Source of the DNA: Beroe ovata
Lineage: Eukaryota; Ctenophora; Nuda; Beroida; Beroidae
Direction of reading: 5' to 3'
NCBI GenBank assembly: GCA_946803715.1
Contig: CAMPET010000012.1
Span: 396,152 to 420,623, forward strand
Length of the DNA stretch: 24,472 nt
The translations under genes and the position numbers were made by a program. The number at the start of each line of letters is the position of its first letter. The stretch's first letter is position 1. The notes under the pieces were generated by a model that ran no database searches, had not been told where the DNA came from, and saw only the letters and a program-made list of their open reading frames with translations. Below, one piece after another: positions 1 to 10,281 of the stretch.

Positions 1-56
1 CCTGGGCCGGGTTAGGCGTGTGAATGTGATAACACAAATATTACACACAAACAGAG

Positions 57-78
57 ACACACACACACACACACACAC
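57..78. repeat. (AC)n microsatellite
   Basis: Eleven AC units on the plus strand. It abuts OAT exon 4, so on the minus strand the intron begins with the GT repeat itself. Confidence 0.95.
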
Positions 79-2113
79 CCGTCGTCAGGAAGGACAACAC
101 CAGCTTCTCCCTGGATAGGTTCCACCATGAACGCACACACGTTGGGATCCTGCAACCGTTCCTCCAGGACACTCAAATCGTTGAACGGGATGAGGTCAAA
201 TCCCGGGGTGAAGGGACCGAATCCCTGGTAACAGGAGGGATCCGATGAGGAGGAGCAGGCAGCGATGGAGCGACCCCTGCAGGGAGAGTGAGGGGTTAGG
301 TGTCCTGAAATTGGGAATGACAGGGAGAGTGAGGTAGAGAAAGGGGGGTTAGGGGGAGATAACAGGGAGAGGGAGGGGGTTAGGGGTGATAAAACTGGGG
401 ATAACAGAGAGGGAGGGGGAGATAAGGGTTAGTAGAGGCTCCTACTGAAGTGGATCTGAGGCAGGGATTTGGCGAATGTGGAGGAGAGACAGTGATACTG
501 ACAAGTGACAGCACACTGACATGTGACAACACACTGACAATGTCACTCTCACACCCACCAAAAGTTATCCTCAGCGAAGAGCACCCGTGCCTCGTTCTCA
601 GGGATTCCCTTCACTTTATACCCCCATTTCCGTGCTAGTTTAACGGCAGTCTCAGCTGCCTCCACCCCAGTGTTCATGGGCAGGAGCTTGTCGAACCCGA
701 ATAGTGACGTCATGTACTCTTCATACTCGCCGAGCACGTTGTTGTAAAATGCACGTGATGTCAGTGTCAGTACCTGGGTGATACACATGGTTACACATGG
801 TAACTGCACATGGTAAAACATGGCAACACTAACAGCACATCATGGTAACTATCGGTCACTGCAGCACATGGTAACTAGATGTTAACTGCACATGGTAACA
901 TGTATTTTCCCATCATACCTGGCTCTGTTTGTGCAGAGTCTCCAGTATACGGGGGTGGCAGTGTCCCTGGTTCAGGGCTGAGTACCCGGCCAGGAAGTCG
1001 AAATACTGCCTACCGTCCGTGTCCCACACCTGTAAAAAAAGGTATATCAATTCAAAAATGAAGTAGAAAAGTGTGGGCGTCATCGATTACACTTTTCTAG
1101 TGATTTGTACTGATATCGGAAAATCGGTGAAAAGTTTTTGTTCAGTTTCAATACAAATACCATCGATTCCTATGTAATTTTGGACGCTGAATCGATTCCC
1201 GGATGAATTGTAGCCCTATCTCGCTTGCCTGAGATGCTGCATGTCGCGTGACTTTGAGAATCACATGTGAGACGAATATGCAATTTTTGACCAATTTCTC
1301 GATGAGTTAGCCCAGAAATTCTTCCAGATTCGGATTCTTCGTCAAAAAATAAGCCGGAAACACTTCTTCTCACTATATTTCCAAGTAAAATAATTTTTGA
1401 CGTCGGTGCGTCCCAGTGATTTTCGTGTTTTCGACCTTTTGATTCCCACAGGCTTGAAATCGTGATTTGGGCGTGGCTTGACGGCAAGTATGAGTCAAAC
1501 ATGGTCATAAAAAGAGTTGATACTGGTAGTACGAGAGTAGGAGAGATGATTTGGTGAAAAATTGGTGTCCCAAGTGCCTGTTTAACCTCCATTAAAGACC
1601 ATCAAAAATGAAGTAGAAAAGTATGAGCATCATCGATTACACTTTTCTATTGATACCTAGGTACTGATACCAGAAATTCGATGAAAAATATTTGTTCAGT
1701 TTCAATAAGAATCTATCGATTTCTGCGTATTTTTGGACGCTGAATCGTTTCCCGACCGAATTGTGGCCCTATCTCGCTTCCCTGAGGTGCTGTCTATCAC
1801 GTGACTTCGAGACTCACATGTGAGAAGAAACTAAGGGGTTTTCGACCTTTTGCTTCCTACACATAAGTGTTCTCGGAGCTGATTAGCACGGACACATATC
1901 TCTTCACATTCACTGCCGAACACTAACCTTCACACCCTGTCCTCTGGCCAGAGCAACAGGAAGAGGATGGTAGTTGTGAGCTCCGAACCGTGCCTCCCTG
2001 TCGAACAGCGCCTGCTGCGCGGCGCTGGGAGCCGGGTCAGCTGCGGCGGCGCCAAGATGGCGCGAGGAGGCGCCCCTCAGTGTGAGGAGGGTCCGGGGAA
2101 CAGATCTGATCAT
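79..2113 (-). CDS. OAT: Ornithine aminotransferase, mitochondrial (5' part, 4 exons)
   Basis: PLP enzyme that moves the delta-amino group of ornithine to 2-oxoglutarate, giving glutamate semialdehyde and glutamate in the mitochondrial matrix. Exons: 2113-1928, 1029-919, 773-559 and 276-79; all borders are GT/AG and frames join. Exon 1 starts [14 protein letters not shown], a basic, hydroxylated, Ala-rich leader like a mitochondrial presequence, followed by the family block [20 protein letters not shown]. Later exons give [43 protein letters not shown] across the exon 3/4 junction, and [13 protein letters not shown]. About 200 residues are present, roughly half the family length. The exon carrying the Schiff-base lysine lies beyond the left edge. 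The last donor opens directly into a (GT)n tract. Identification is firm; the start is the only Met before the presequence-like leader. Confidence 0.93.
1052..1276. repeat. Intronic direct repeat, copy 1
   Basis: About 225 bp in OAT intron 1, beginning TCAAAAATGAAGTAGAAAAG and ending near TCACATGTGAGACGAA. It is clearly similar along its length to 1602-1830. A further shared block, GTTTTCGACCTTTTG (near 1425 and 1838), suggests the original unit was longer and that copy 2 has an internal deletion. No coding potential or transposase is visible. Confidence 0.85.
1602..1830. repeat. Intronic direct repeat, copy 2
   Basis: Second copy of the 1052-1276 unit, same orientation, about 325 bp away. 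Shared landmarks are the opening TCAAAAATGAAGTAGAAAAG, TTGTTCAGTTTCAATA, TTTTGGACGCTGAATCG, CCCTATCTCGCTT and CTCACATGTGAGA. The copies have diverged by scattered substitutions and small indels, so this is an old duplication or two insertions of one family. Confidence 0.85.
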
Positions 2114-2636
2114 CCTGTGCTAGGAGGGAGGAGTGGTTAGGTGAGTGGAGACTGGACAGTGGGGTTAGGTGAGTGGAGAGAGGGGGAGGGGCGAAAAGAG
2201 TGGGGGAGGGGAGATAAGCAAAGGAGATTGATTTGGTTTGTGGGAGATTGGTTTTAAGTAAATGCAATTTGAGGGTGTAAGAGAGAGTTTTGGACTGAAA
2301 CGTTAAATTAATAATTATCCAAAGAGGAACAAAGATGAATCTTTGAGTAAGACAAATAAGCGTCCATCACGAATTGAAACTGATTTACCCTTGGCCTCCC
2401 ACACTGCCCTATATTCAATTACATGAACACTCGATATCATAATATGCGAACGGTATGCATACACCGTCAAACATTCCAGCCAACGATCTAATTTCGTGTT
2501 GGGTCAAATCTTCTCGGGAACATAAGATTCAATAGTTTCCAGTGAATTGCCGCTAGATAAATGTACAGAACTAAATAAACTATATGAGCTGAAGCTGCAT
2601 AAAATAAATAAACTAACTCTAACCTAACAAATGTTT

Positions 2637-5600
2637 TCACAACTCTACATTTTCCATCAAATACTGCACAGCCTCATCGATTTTCTTCAAATCCGCGAAC
2701 TTCCCCTGGAATTTGCCCTCTTTACCTCCTCCTTTTCCACCCAGTTCCTGAGCCACGCCTTTCCCTACTCGGTCCACAGTATCGACAGGTCCCCTCAGCA
2801 CGAACTGGGCGTTATTCTGTGGAAAATCACGTGTTATTGTACCCTGTCACGTGATTATGACTTGTGACAGGCGACCTCTCCGTCCATCTTATCTGTTCCC
2901 CCGTCCCTCTAACCTGTTCCCCCATGGTTAGGAGCATGACTCTCTTCTCACACGTCTCCCTCATCTCTCTTTGGAGTGTCAGACTGTACTCCGTGTCACA
3001 CACAGACCGGTGTATGGTCAGGACTGGGTCACGTGACTCCCTCAGCGATGAACTGTGGAGTATAGCCAGCTCCTCGGAGAGGCGCTCCGCAGCCTTGCGG
3101 GAAGTGCGAGCTTCCTTACTCAACTTATCTACCTGAGACGGCGGGGGGGTTGGGTATGGAGATCAGCGTGAATGCGGTGAATTTTCGCAACAAAGCGAGG
3201 GCGATCATTGGCTGTAAGGAGGAGAAATCAGAGGGGGAGACTTTAAGGGAAAAGCGAGAACGTCAGAATGACTATAAGAAGTGATCGAGACTTAAGAGAA
3301 GTCAGGCATTTGATATAGGGGTTGGATATAAAGATCGCTACGTGCACGAAACAAATCCTGCCCATGTCGGGCAATGTGGAAAACTTGGCCAGACAAATTT
3401 CACACTGACAGTTATTCTCATGATGCAAATCATTATTCACTTCTCACATCATAGCAACTGCTATTACCATGGCTGGGAAACTCTCGGGGGGACAGGAGAG
3501 TAGGGAGTTGAGTTGATGCTGAATGTTTAGAGCGGATTGTAGGGTTGACATGACTCTATCCCCACAAACAAAGTAGAGGAGAGTGTTTCCTCTCTTTGAT
3601 TCCGTGTGCAGGAGTTTTATCATCTGAATCTGAGAATTGGAACTGTCAGCGTGGCATTTGACAATTGAAATTGTTTATCATTATCAATATCATGTGGATT
3701 GTGGAAAGATACATTGAATCAAGGCAGGGAGAAGAAAGTCAAAAGTGGGGGGAACATATCCGCAATCTGTATAGCAATCGGCAAGCGCACACAATATCAA
3801 AATAATATTGCGACACCCCTTCACAAATATAATTCTGTGTAGTGATGTGTGTCATACCCTCCCCCTCTCCCCGTGATAGGGGGTTCAACCCCCTCCCCAT
3901 TACACAGGGTGGGGAGGGGGTGGTTTCTTTCACCTGCGCTAGGTTTGTGAGGTGAGTCCCACAACACATGTTCTCATCTACACCCTCTATTTCCACCACT
4001 CTCACAGCACCTGAACAAGGTGATGTGCAGTATACTACCCGTCTCCCAAATATTGGATATACTGACTGCTGCTGAGTCCCAAGTTTGATATTCTAACAAG
4101 GGCAAAATCGTGCAACAAGGGGGAAATCGCACAGCAAGAAATTAGTACCTCTCCCTTCCTCTGTGGCAGAGTAAGGGCCCGTGAGTTAGGGCCCATAACT
4201 CTAAGGGAATCACCGACAACCACTCAACCCCAACGGGTTTGTTTGGTTGTCAGAAACTACCTCCTAACTCAATCTACCTGAGTGGTCGGCAGGCAGCCCC
4301 CTCGTGTGAGCCGTGGACAACCTCTCATCATCCCTGCTGTCGTACACTTTGGTTACCACCCGCAACCCAGCTTGTATCAAACTGCGGATACGTTGCTATT
4401 AGCAACCGTGATTGTGATCTGGTACCGATCCTGCGAATTACCAGTAGAGAATGTATTGGCTGTCGATGATAGACCCTGTCGAGAATTTCATTGCGCCAAA
4501 TTCATTTCACGTAGACAGGACAGTCATAATTGAATTTAAAAACAAAAGTAATTGAAAAACAAACAATCACGAGCAAATACTAGCACTACAAATTCATCAC
4601 TACTAAACCATGCAATACAAATCATCAAATCGAAATATGAAAAGAGTCGTTTCCCTAGCCCTCGACTTCACTAAAGATACTGTCCACAGTTTTAGGTATG
4701 ACAGTCCAATCGCCCACTAGCCAGACCTCGACTTTGACCTGCTTCTCTTCAGCATAATCTTATCGAGTGTGGTCCATGCTGCATCTACCCCAAACTCGCT
4801 GGACCCCGTGTTTCTGTAGTACTCCTGCTGACTCGCGTAATGACGGGCATGCTCGAAGAATGTCAGGTATGTAACAGGTAGCAGGAGCGGGATACGGTCC
4901 AGGAAATAGCGTCCAATCTGTTCGTCCGATTTATCTCCCAATACCTCCTCCAGTTTTGTCTCCTCCTTTGATCCGGCCAGCCTGTGTGTGGCAGTATAAC
5001 GTCCCGCGGCCTCCGTACAGTGCTGTCGTATGTTACGAACGATGCGGAGTAAACTGTTGAAAATGTACTTTTCCGACGGTTTCCCCTGTTTGGCTTGCTT
5101 CTTGCAGAACTTGTGGTAACCCCATGCTTCAGGAATTTTTTCAGAAAACGGGCCGGGCGAATACTTGGTCCATTTCTGCTCGAGCTCCTTGACCATGGGT
5201 TCCTCCTCAAACTTGTCTTTGAAATCGTTGAATATCTTCTCTAGGAAGTGGATACCGTTGGCAAAGCTCCAGAATAGAGGGAAATTGAGGATGTCCTCGG
5301 CATTCGGCCGCTTCTCGGGCTCACGACAAACGCACATGCCCACTAGAATATCTCCTAGGATGGTGTGATATCGCATTTGGTCCTTGTGACGGGTGAGGAA
5401 CGCAACCCGTTTCTCAAGGTATATGTTCCGTTCCCGAGTCTTCTCACTGCCGAAAGGGTGTGCCCACCTATTACCGGGGTCTGACTGATTGCTCAGTACC
5501 ATGTGAGCTAAACATCCAAACGAGAATATGTCCATGCTCTTCTTGTACTTTTTCCGTCCTTTTGTTTGCTTGGGACGATAATTATCCATCATTTCCCTCG

Positions 5601-7655
5601 CTGTCCAACCTCTGGATCCCGCTTCAGTGGCAGTCACGTGACTTTGTCCCTCTGGGATCTCCAAACTCAGCCCGAAGTCGGTAATGACAGCCGTGTATCC
5701 AAACTGTGCGGATACATTCCTCTTCACAAGTACATTCTGCGGTTTCAGATCCCTGTGAATAACATCCATCTTGTGGAGGTATCTTAACCCGTTCAGGATG
5801 TCTCGGAGAAGTGAGATCCTCAAATTCATGCCACCGTCCTGCTGAGTAGAATGGGCGGGCTTCCCCAGACATTTGAGGAGCGTGGTATCACAGAGATCGA
5901 GCGCTATGTAGAGGAAATCACGATCTCTGTCGAATAGTCTGTATCTGACAACGTTAGGGTGGTCCATACGCTGAACAGTGCTCACCTCTTTCTTAACTTC
6001 CCCCCAATCGGTGGAGACAAAGTGCACCATTCTCTTCACAGCCACAGGAATGCTATCTTCAAACTGACCCCTGTACACACACGTCCCCTTACTGCCCTCT
6101 CCGAGAACATCTCTTCGGTTAATCTTCAACTTCCGTGTCTTCCCCACTACTTCCATCGTTCACAATAACACACACAAAATAATCAACGCAAAACAACCGA
6201 TATTTGGATTTAGAGAGAGCTTAGAGAAGTCAAGTGAAGACTGTTGACTGTCAGAAAACACGGGATTATGTATTTTTGTCGTATGACTGGATAATATTAT
6301 GCAAGCTCATATTTCATTGGTTCATGTTTTTTCCGGTAGAATAGGCCTTGTGCAAGGAACCGAGCAGCAAGCAGGTTATTTTTATTGAAAAGTTTACTGG
6401 ATAGGGTCTTTTGATTGGAAAACCTCTTGATAATTCTCGATATAGTTTCTACACTCTGCAGACATGTATTACACTGTCATTCTATAAATACAGATGAATC
6501 ATGCAGGATTATCTAACCTATTAACCTTTCTTTCTATTTCACTTTTCACTTCATCCGTTATTGTTGGAGTGTTGAGTTCAACATGACAAATTGTAGCACC
6601 TGATCGAGAATTGGTCGGTGTTAAGGGTATCAAAACAAAGATCGGTCCAGAAATGAATGATTGAGGATAGATGACTATTACCAAGATTCCAAGATACAGT
6701 ATTGTAGTGGTATGGCGCTTGTTCTGCTATAGCACTAAGTAGATGCTGCCCTGATAATGATAACAGGTTTATAACTGTCATAATTGGGTGATTATAATGC
6801 TAGAAACACCACTGTAGCTGAAAACACAGGAGTATAGAGCAACACTGCTCTGACACTGACGCCACTCACTACTGACACCACTCAGTACTGACACCACTAC
6901 TGAAAGCATTCATCACTGACAACACATACCCGTGTGTTGTTGCATATGATCATATCGTCTCTCCCAATCTACTGTCACACTGACTGAGCTCCCTACTGGT
7001 AAATGTTGGTTGGTCATGTGTACAGCCGTACCATCCCTACGCTGCACATCCTTCACTTCTACTCTGAATAAATTAGGGTTGATTTAGGTCTTTCCGTGAC
7101 GAAACGTGAGCTCAACTTTTATTTTGAAATCATTTTATTTTGAAATCATTTCTTTGAAGTTGTTGCGTAGTAAACGTGAATCGTGATTGAGACTGAACTA
7201 TATTAAGCGCGCGCGCCTCGACGCGCTACATCACATGACCATAATCAAAGAAAACATTCTCGCGCGCTCCACAAACTCATATATTATTTGTGACCGATAT
7301 AATATGCTCCCGTGGACAAAACACAAATCACTGACTTTATACTTCCCCTCTGACGTCATAACACTGACATCACAACTCACGTTCTCTGTTGTTCGACATC
7401 AGTTATCCTCCCATAATCACACGGCTGACCGCCACCCTCTGCAAAAAGCACGGTATCATTCAGGATCACTTCATAGTGCTTCTTCTTGCCTTTCTTAACC
7501 TGAACCAATCATCAGGGTACAGTTTTTGAGGTTTTCCATTACGATAAACCCGATTTACCGTTGGAAGTTTTGAGTCGTCTCCCTACCTCATTACAAGAAA
7601 TCACGGTTGAAGTAAGATTCTTTAGAAACGGTTCCTTTTGACACTTCAAAAGCAT
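2637..7655 (-). CDS. AARSD1: Alanyl-tRNA editing protein AARSD1 (10 exons)
   Basis: Stand-alone editing factor of the AlaX family, which deacylates Ser-tRNA(Ala) in trans; expected in the cytosol. Exons: 7655-7587, 7499-7381, 7063-6930, 6750-6682, 6599-6518, 4381-4278, 4010-3934, 3629-3468, 3132-2914 and 2816-2637. Phases join throughout to give 404 residues, close to the roughly 410 of vertebrate AARSD1. Visible marks: start MLLKCQKEPFLKNLTSTVIS; EGGGQP near residue 85; the zinc motif HMQQH at 102-106 followed by TGQH; TRGLPADHSG; the second zinc motif CCGTH with C208 and H212; and a Gly/Lys-rich tail GGKGGGKEGKFQGK. Intron 5 (6517-4382, about 2.1 kb) contains an entire same-strand kinase-RNase ORF. 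The exon 5 and exon 9 donors are the weaker GTTAGA; a site at 6525 is an alternative for exon 5 but breaks the frame. Confidence 0.93.
4717..6156 (-). CDS. Soluble IRE1/RNase L-like protein: kinase plus KEN ribonuclease domain
   Basis: Uninterrupted 479-residue ORF. Kinase domain about 14-295: glycine loop GEGSKGT (19-25), VAVK Lys41, likely alpha-C Glu57, catalytic loop HRDLKPQN (134-141), DFG (160-162), GSRGWTAREMM where the usual APE reads ARE, then MDIFSFGC and HPFG as in IRE1. KEN domain about 297-440: FWSFANGIHFLEKI linker and the block LLRIVRNIRQH with R374, N375 and H379 matching the catalytic Arg, Asn and His of IRE1/RNase L. Ser368 sits where those proteins have Asp. A basic RSRSKSRSG tail ends the protein. 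An in-frame TGA two codons before the ATG (6162-6160) excludes upstream extension, so luminal sensor, transmembrane segment and ankyrin repeats are absent. It lies in AARSD1 intron 5, same strand, 361 bp after the donor and 335 bp before the acceptor. Lack of introns suggests a retrocopy. Expected role: regulated RNA cleavage; the activating signal is unknown. Confidence 0.9.
   Translation of the reverse strand: MEVVGKTRKLKINRRDVLGEGSKGTCVYRGQFEDSIPVAVKRMVHFVSTDWGEVKKEVSTVQRMDHPNVVRYRLFDRDRDFLYIALDLCDTTLLKCLGKPAHSTQQDGGMNLRISLLRDILNGLRYLHKMDVIHRDLKPQNVLVKRNVSAQFGYTAVITDFGLSLEIPEGQSHVTATEAGSRGWTAREMMDNYRPKQTKGRKKYKKSMDIFSFGCLAHMVLSNQSDPGNRWAHPFGSEKTRERNIYLEKRVAFLTRHKDQMRYHTILGDILVGMCVCREPEKRPNAEDILNFPLFWSFANGIHFLEKIFNDFKDKFEEEPMVKELEQKWTKYSPGPFSEKIPEAWGYHKFCKKQAKQGKPSEKYIFNSLLRIVRNIRQHCTEAAGRYTATHRLAGSKEETKLEEVLGDKSDEQIGRYFLDRIPLLLPVTYLTFFEHARHYASQQEYYRNTGSSEFGVDAAWTTLDKIMLKRSRSKSRSG
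6291..6320 (-). promoter_or_regulatory. Possible promoter of the nested kinase-KEN gene
   Basis: Upstream of the kinase-KEN ATG, on its strand, there is a CCAAT box (complement of 6316-6320) and an AT-rich ATAATATTAT block at 6291-6300, about 140-160 bp before the start codon. These would let the nested gene have its own promoter inside the AARSD1 intron. Such short motifs occur by chance, so this is tentative. Confidence 0.25.
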
Positions 7656-8400
7656 CCTTGATATTCTGTATAGAGTAGAAATGGTGCAACTCTAAAACAT
7701 CGCTATAGTGCGGTTGGTGATTAATGTGATAAAAATGTTGATAATATATATACCAGTCATTCGCAATTTGAAAACACGTGTCTACTCTTTCCATTTCTGA
7801 GAAAAAATAACAACAAAACGTCAATCTAACGTCATAAATAAGAACGTCATAATTGTATACACAGTTTTGGAAAGTTCAATACTCATTGGTAATTTTCAAT
7901 AAAACCTTCCTATTGATTAACTGTCAGGCAGAAAACTTGTATCAAAAATTAGCATTATACCGTTGAAATCGTCTCAATGCTTCAAAATGCATAGTACATA
8001 TTTGCATAATTTATAGATAACATAGCATGTAACTCGTTGCCCTCAATTTTAGAAATTAGAAGTTATTATAAGTCAAATTTCATTTCGGTGCATGGACTTC
8101 ATTTCGTAGAACCAACTTTTCTACACACAAAACTGATGATTGTAGGATATTATGGCAAATTAGGGAACAAGTGAAATCATTGCTCTACTAACTAGCTGTA
8201 GTTGATAGTGTCTAACGATCTACTATAATTCATATTCAAAAGTAAAGTAGATTTCAATGCAAATTCTTGAAGGATTGTGGAGATGTAATATCGAAGAGAG
8301 AAGGATGTGAAACCCTCATCTTTCTATTTCATTAGTCACATTTTAATGTTCGATCTGAATTGTAATTTCCTCGTTGCGCCAGTTATTGGGAAATTGAAAC
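7656..8400. other. Intergenic, AARSD1 5' side to CHMP1 3' end
   Basis: AT-rich sequence between the AARSD1 start codon and the CHMP1 stop codon. It must hold the AARSD1 promoter and the short CHMP1 3' UTR. No convincing exon, RNA gene or repeat was seen. Confidence 0.6.
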
Positions 8401-8406
8401 TTTATT
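8401..8406 (-). terminator. Polyadenylation signal overlapping the CHMP1 stop codon
   Basis: On the minus strand the end of the ORF reads CAA TAA AGT, so AATAAA contains the TAA stop. If this signal is used, cleavage 10-30 bases later would leave a 3' UTR of only a few tens of bases. Confidence 0.55.
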
Positions 8407-9022
8407 GCTGTCGAAGTCTTGCCAGTCGTTGAGATAACTCATCCTGTTCAGCATTGGCGTGTGAAGTTGTTCCCACAGAGGAATTGGGAATGGAGTGTCC
8501 GCCGAGTTCTACTCCCACCTCCAGACCATGTTCATCAGCCACTTCCTGCATCAGAGAGTCAACAGAATCTTCTGGGACGGAGAGAGTGACCGTGTTACTC
8601 ATAGTCTGATCCATTGCCTGACTTTGAACATCCATATCTTCAAACTGTTTCTCAAACTTGTCCATCAACTGCTGCATCTTCTCCAAGTTCATAGATTTCA
8701 TTGCTGAGTCGAGTCCCTTGACAACACTGCCCATGTTTCCAGTGACTTGTTGCATAGCTATAGCTGTTTGTACTCTGCTACATACTCCATCAACCCTAGA
8801 AGCCATTCTTAAGAAATTAGCATATTGACTCTTCTGCCTGATTGCATTTTCAGCATGTATTCGTGCTCCTTCCATATTTCCCTTCTCTATGGCACATTTG
8901 AGTTTATACTTCTCAGACTTCTCTTCTTTTTGACACTTTTTAGCATTTCTCTCAAGTTGCTTGGCAGCAAACTTCAAGTTGAACATCTGTTTTTCCAGTT
9001 GCTTTGTCATCTTGCTTCGCAT
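8402..9022 (-). CDS. CHMP1: Charged multivesicular body protein 1 (ESCRT-III)
   Basis: ESCRT-III subunit that polymerises on membranes and recruits VPS4 and other MIT-domain proteins for vesicle budding and cytokinetic abscission. The single exon encodes 206 residues (family about 196-200). Visible: N-terminal helix QMFNLKFAAKQLERNAKKC with many basic residues, the highly conserved GNMEGARIHAENAIRQK (48-64), FLRMASRVDGVCSRVQTA, MNLEKMQQLMDKFEKQFEDM, an acidic C-terminal half, and the MIT-interacting motif DELSQRLARLR (194-204). Met1 and Met5 are both possible starts; Met5 fits the usual length better. Absence of introns contrasts with the neighbours; human CHMP1B is also intronless. It cannot be assigned to the CHMP1A or CHMP1B paralogue by eye. 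Confidence 0.94.
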   Translation of the reverse strand: MRSKMTKQLEKQMFNLKFAAKQLERNAKKCQKEEKSEKYKLKCAIEKGNMEGARIHAENAIRQKSQYANFLRMASRVDGVCSRVQTAIAMQQVTGNMGSVVKGLDSAMKSMNLEKMQQLMDKFEKQFEDMDVQSQAMDQTMSNTVTLSVPEDSVDSLMQEVADEHGLEVGVELGGHSIPNSSVGTTSHANAEQDELSQRLARLRQQ

Positions 9023-10128
9023 GAATTAGTGTTACATTATGACAATTGACAGTGGTAAAAACACTACAAACTAGATTCATGTGACATGTCAAATGTATAC
9101 TTGAGAGGAATTCAATAGTTGAAATGTCAGTTATGATGGTACATCCAAAAGATAGCAATGTTAATCCATCAAGGTTATATTCCCCATAGGGAAAAGTCAA
9201 ATCAATTCAATAGCAGTAAAGTGGATCAGATAGGCAGATAAGCACACATATCCCAACTAAAATGTTTGCTGTATAACCGCAATATGACCCATACTATTAC
9301 TTCAGCCCTTATTGTGTCTCTTACTCCAGTAAGCCTTACCTCTGACAAAGCATTGTAACTTATTTAGCAGCCAACTATTTCGGAACTGTTCACATATAAT
9401 GAGTAAATCAGCCAAGTGGGAAGGGCGATCCTAAATGATTAAGCTTGATAGTTGATTATGGAGGGGAGGAAAGTTTTGCTTTTAATAACATAATCAAATC
9501 AACCTGAAAATTCTTGGCACTTGTGATCAACCAGACTGTATCACATTCTCTGATGATGTTTGGTAGATATATGTCTTGTGTAGTCACATGGTTTTGTTGT
9601 CAGATCACATGACACTTCATTGTTGTGTTATGGGGTTATGACACCAGTTTGAAATACAAGTCAATACTACTAGATTCTATCTGAGAATCAAGTTAGTACT
9701 GGGTTTTCTACAAGTGAGCTTATACTAACTATACAGACAGTTTTACACTAACTGTTTACCCTTATGACTCAAAATAGTTTGGAGCTGAAGCCTGATTCAA
9801 ATGTGAAAAACAGACAGAAGGCTTCCAATTCAATGCAGAATAGAAAGCTTGGATTGTTATTTCTTTGCTGTCACTGTCTCATAAGCTTGAGTACTTCTAT
9901 TCCTATCATTGTCTTACAGGAATTGTGGTTTGATTCAATTGAATTTGTCGGACTGTCTACAATGTTCAATCATCAAAAGCAGTTGTGGCTGGAATAAAAT
10001 TAAAACCCTTCAAAATGAAAAGCCGGAGTCCAGAGCAGCCTTCTTATACTTATGTACTCAGCATTCACTACCAAAGAAATGAGCATAAACCAGAGTTTAA
10101 CAGTCAGTCTGGTCTGTGATCAGTCTAC
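9023..10128. other. Intergenic, CHMP1 promoter side
   Basis: About 1.1 kb of AT-rich sequence upstream of CHMP1. It should contain the CHMP1 promoter. The open frames here are short, with no recognisable family. Nothing else supportable was seen before the repeat cluster begins at 10129. Confidence 0.6.
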
Positions 10129-10238
10129 TGTCTTGCCTCAGAGGTCATGGGTGGTGATTGCCCCAGAGCATCAGCAAATCAAGCTAGCCCAAAAATTGAT
10201 TAATTGTGCAGCTATCTCAAGGCGCGCGCGCCGCGCGC

Positions 10239-10268
10239 AAGAAACAGTGGACAGATAACATCCGGCAA
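10239..10268 (+). repeat. Dispersed core repeat, copy 1
   Basis: Core AAGAAACAGTGGACAGATAA followed by CATCCGGCAA, directly after a GCGC-rich run. Five other copies occur in the window (10936-10965 inverted, 10995-11023, 11404-11430, 12266-12306, 14703-14729). Confidence 0.85.
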
Positions 10269-10281
10269 GAAACCACGGAAA

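Noticed and set aside
3880-3935. tRNA-like B-box (GGGTTCAACCCC) with a nearby GC-rich inverted repeat
   Set aside because: No A-box, cloverleaf or anticodon arm fits; it lies in an AARSD1 intron and is best explained by G/C-rich low complexity.
4717-6156. Kinase-KEN ORF as an alternative terminal exon of AARSD1
   Set aside because: It has its own start Met preceded by an in-frame stop two codons upstream, with no acceptor between them that would fuse it to AARSD1.
7591-7824. Minus-strand 77-codon open frame overlapping AARSD1 exon 1
   Set aside because: The real AARSD1 exon is in another frame (MLLKCQKEPFLKNL...) with matching donor and homology.
9764-9997. Plus-strand 77-codon open frame
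   Set aside because: No recognisable domain, no splice context and ordinary AT-rich composition; consistent with chance.
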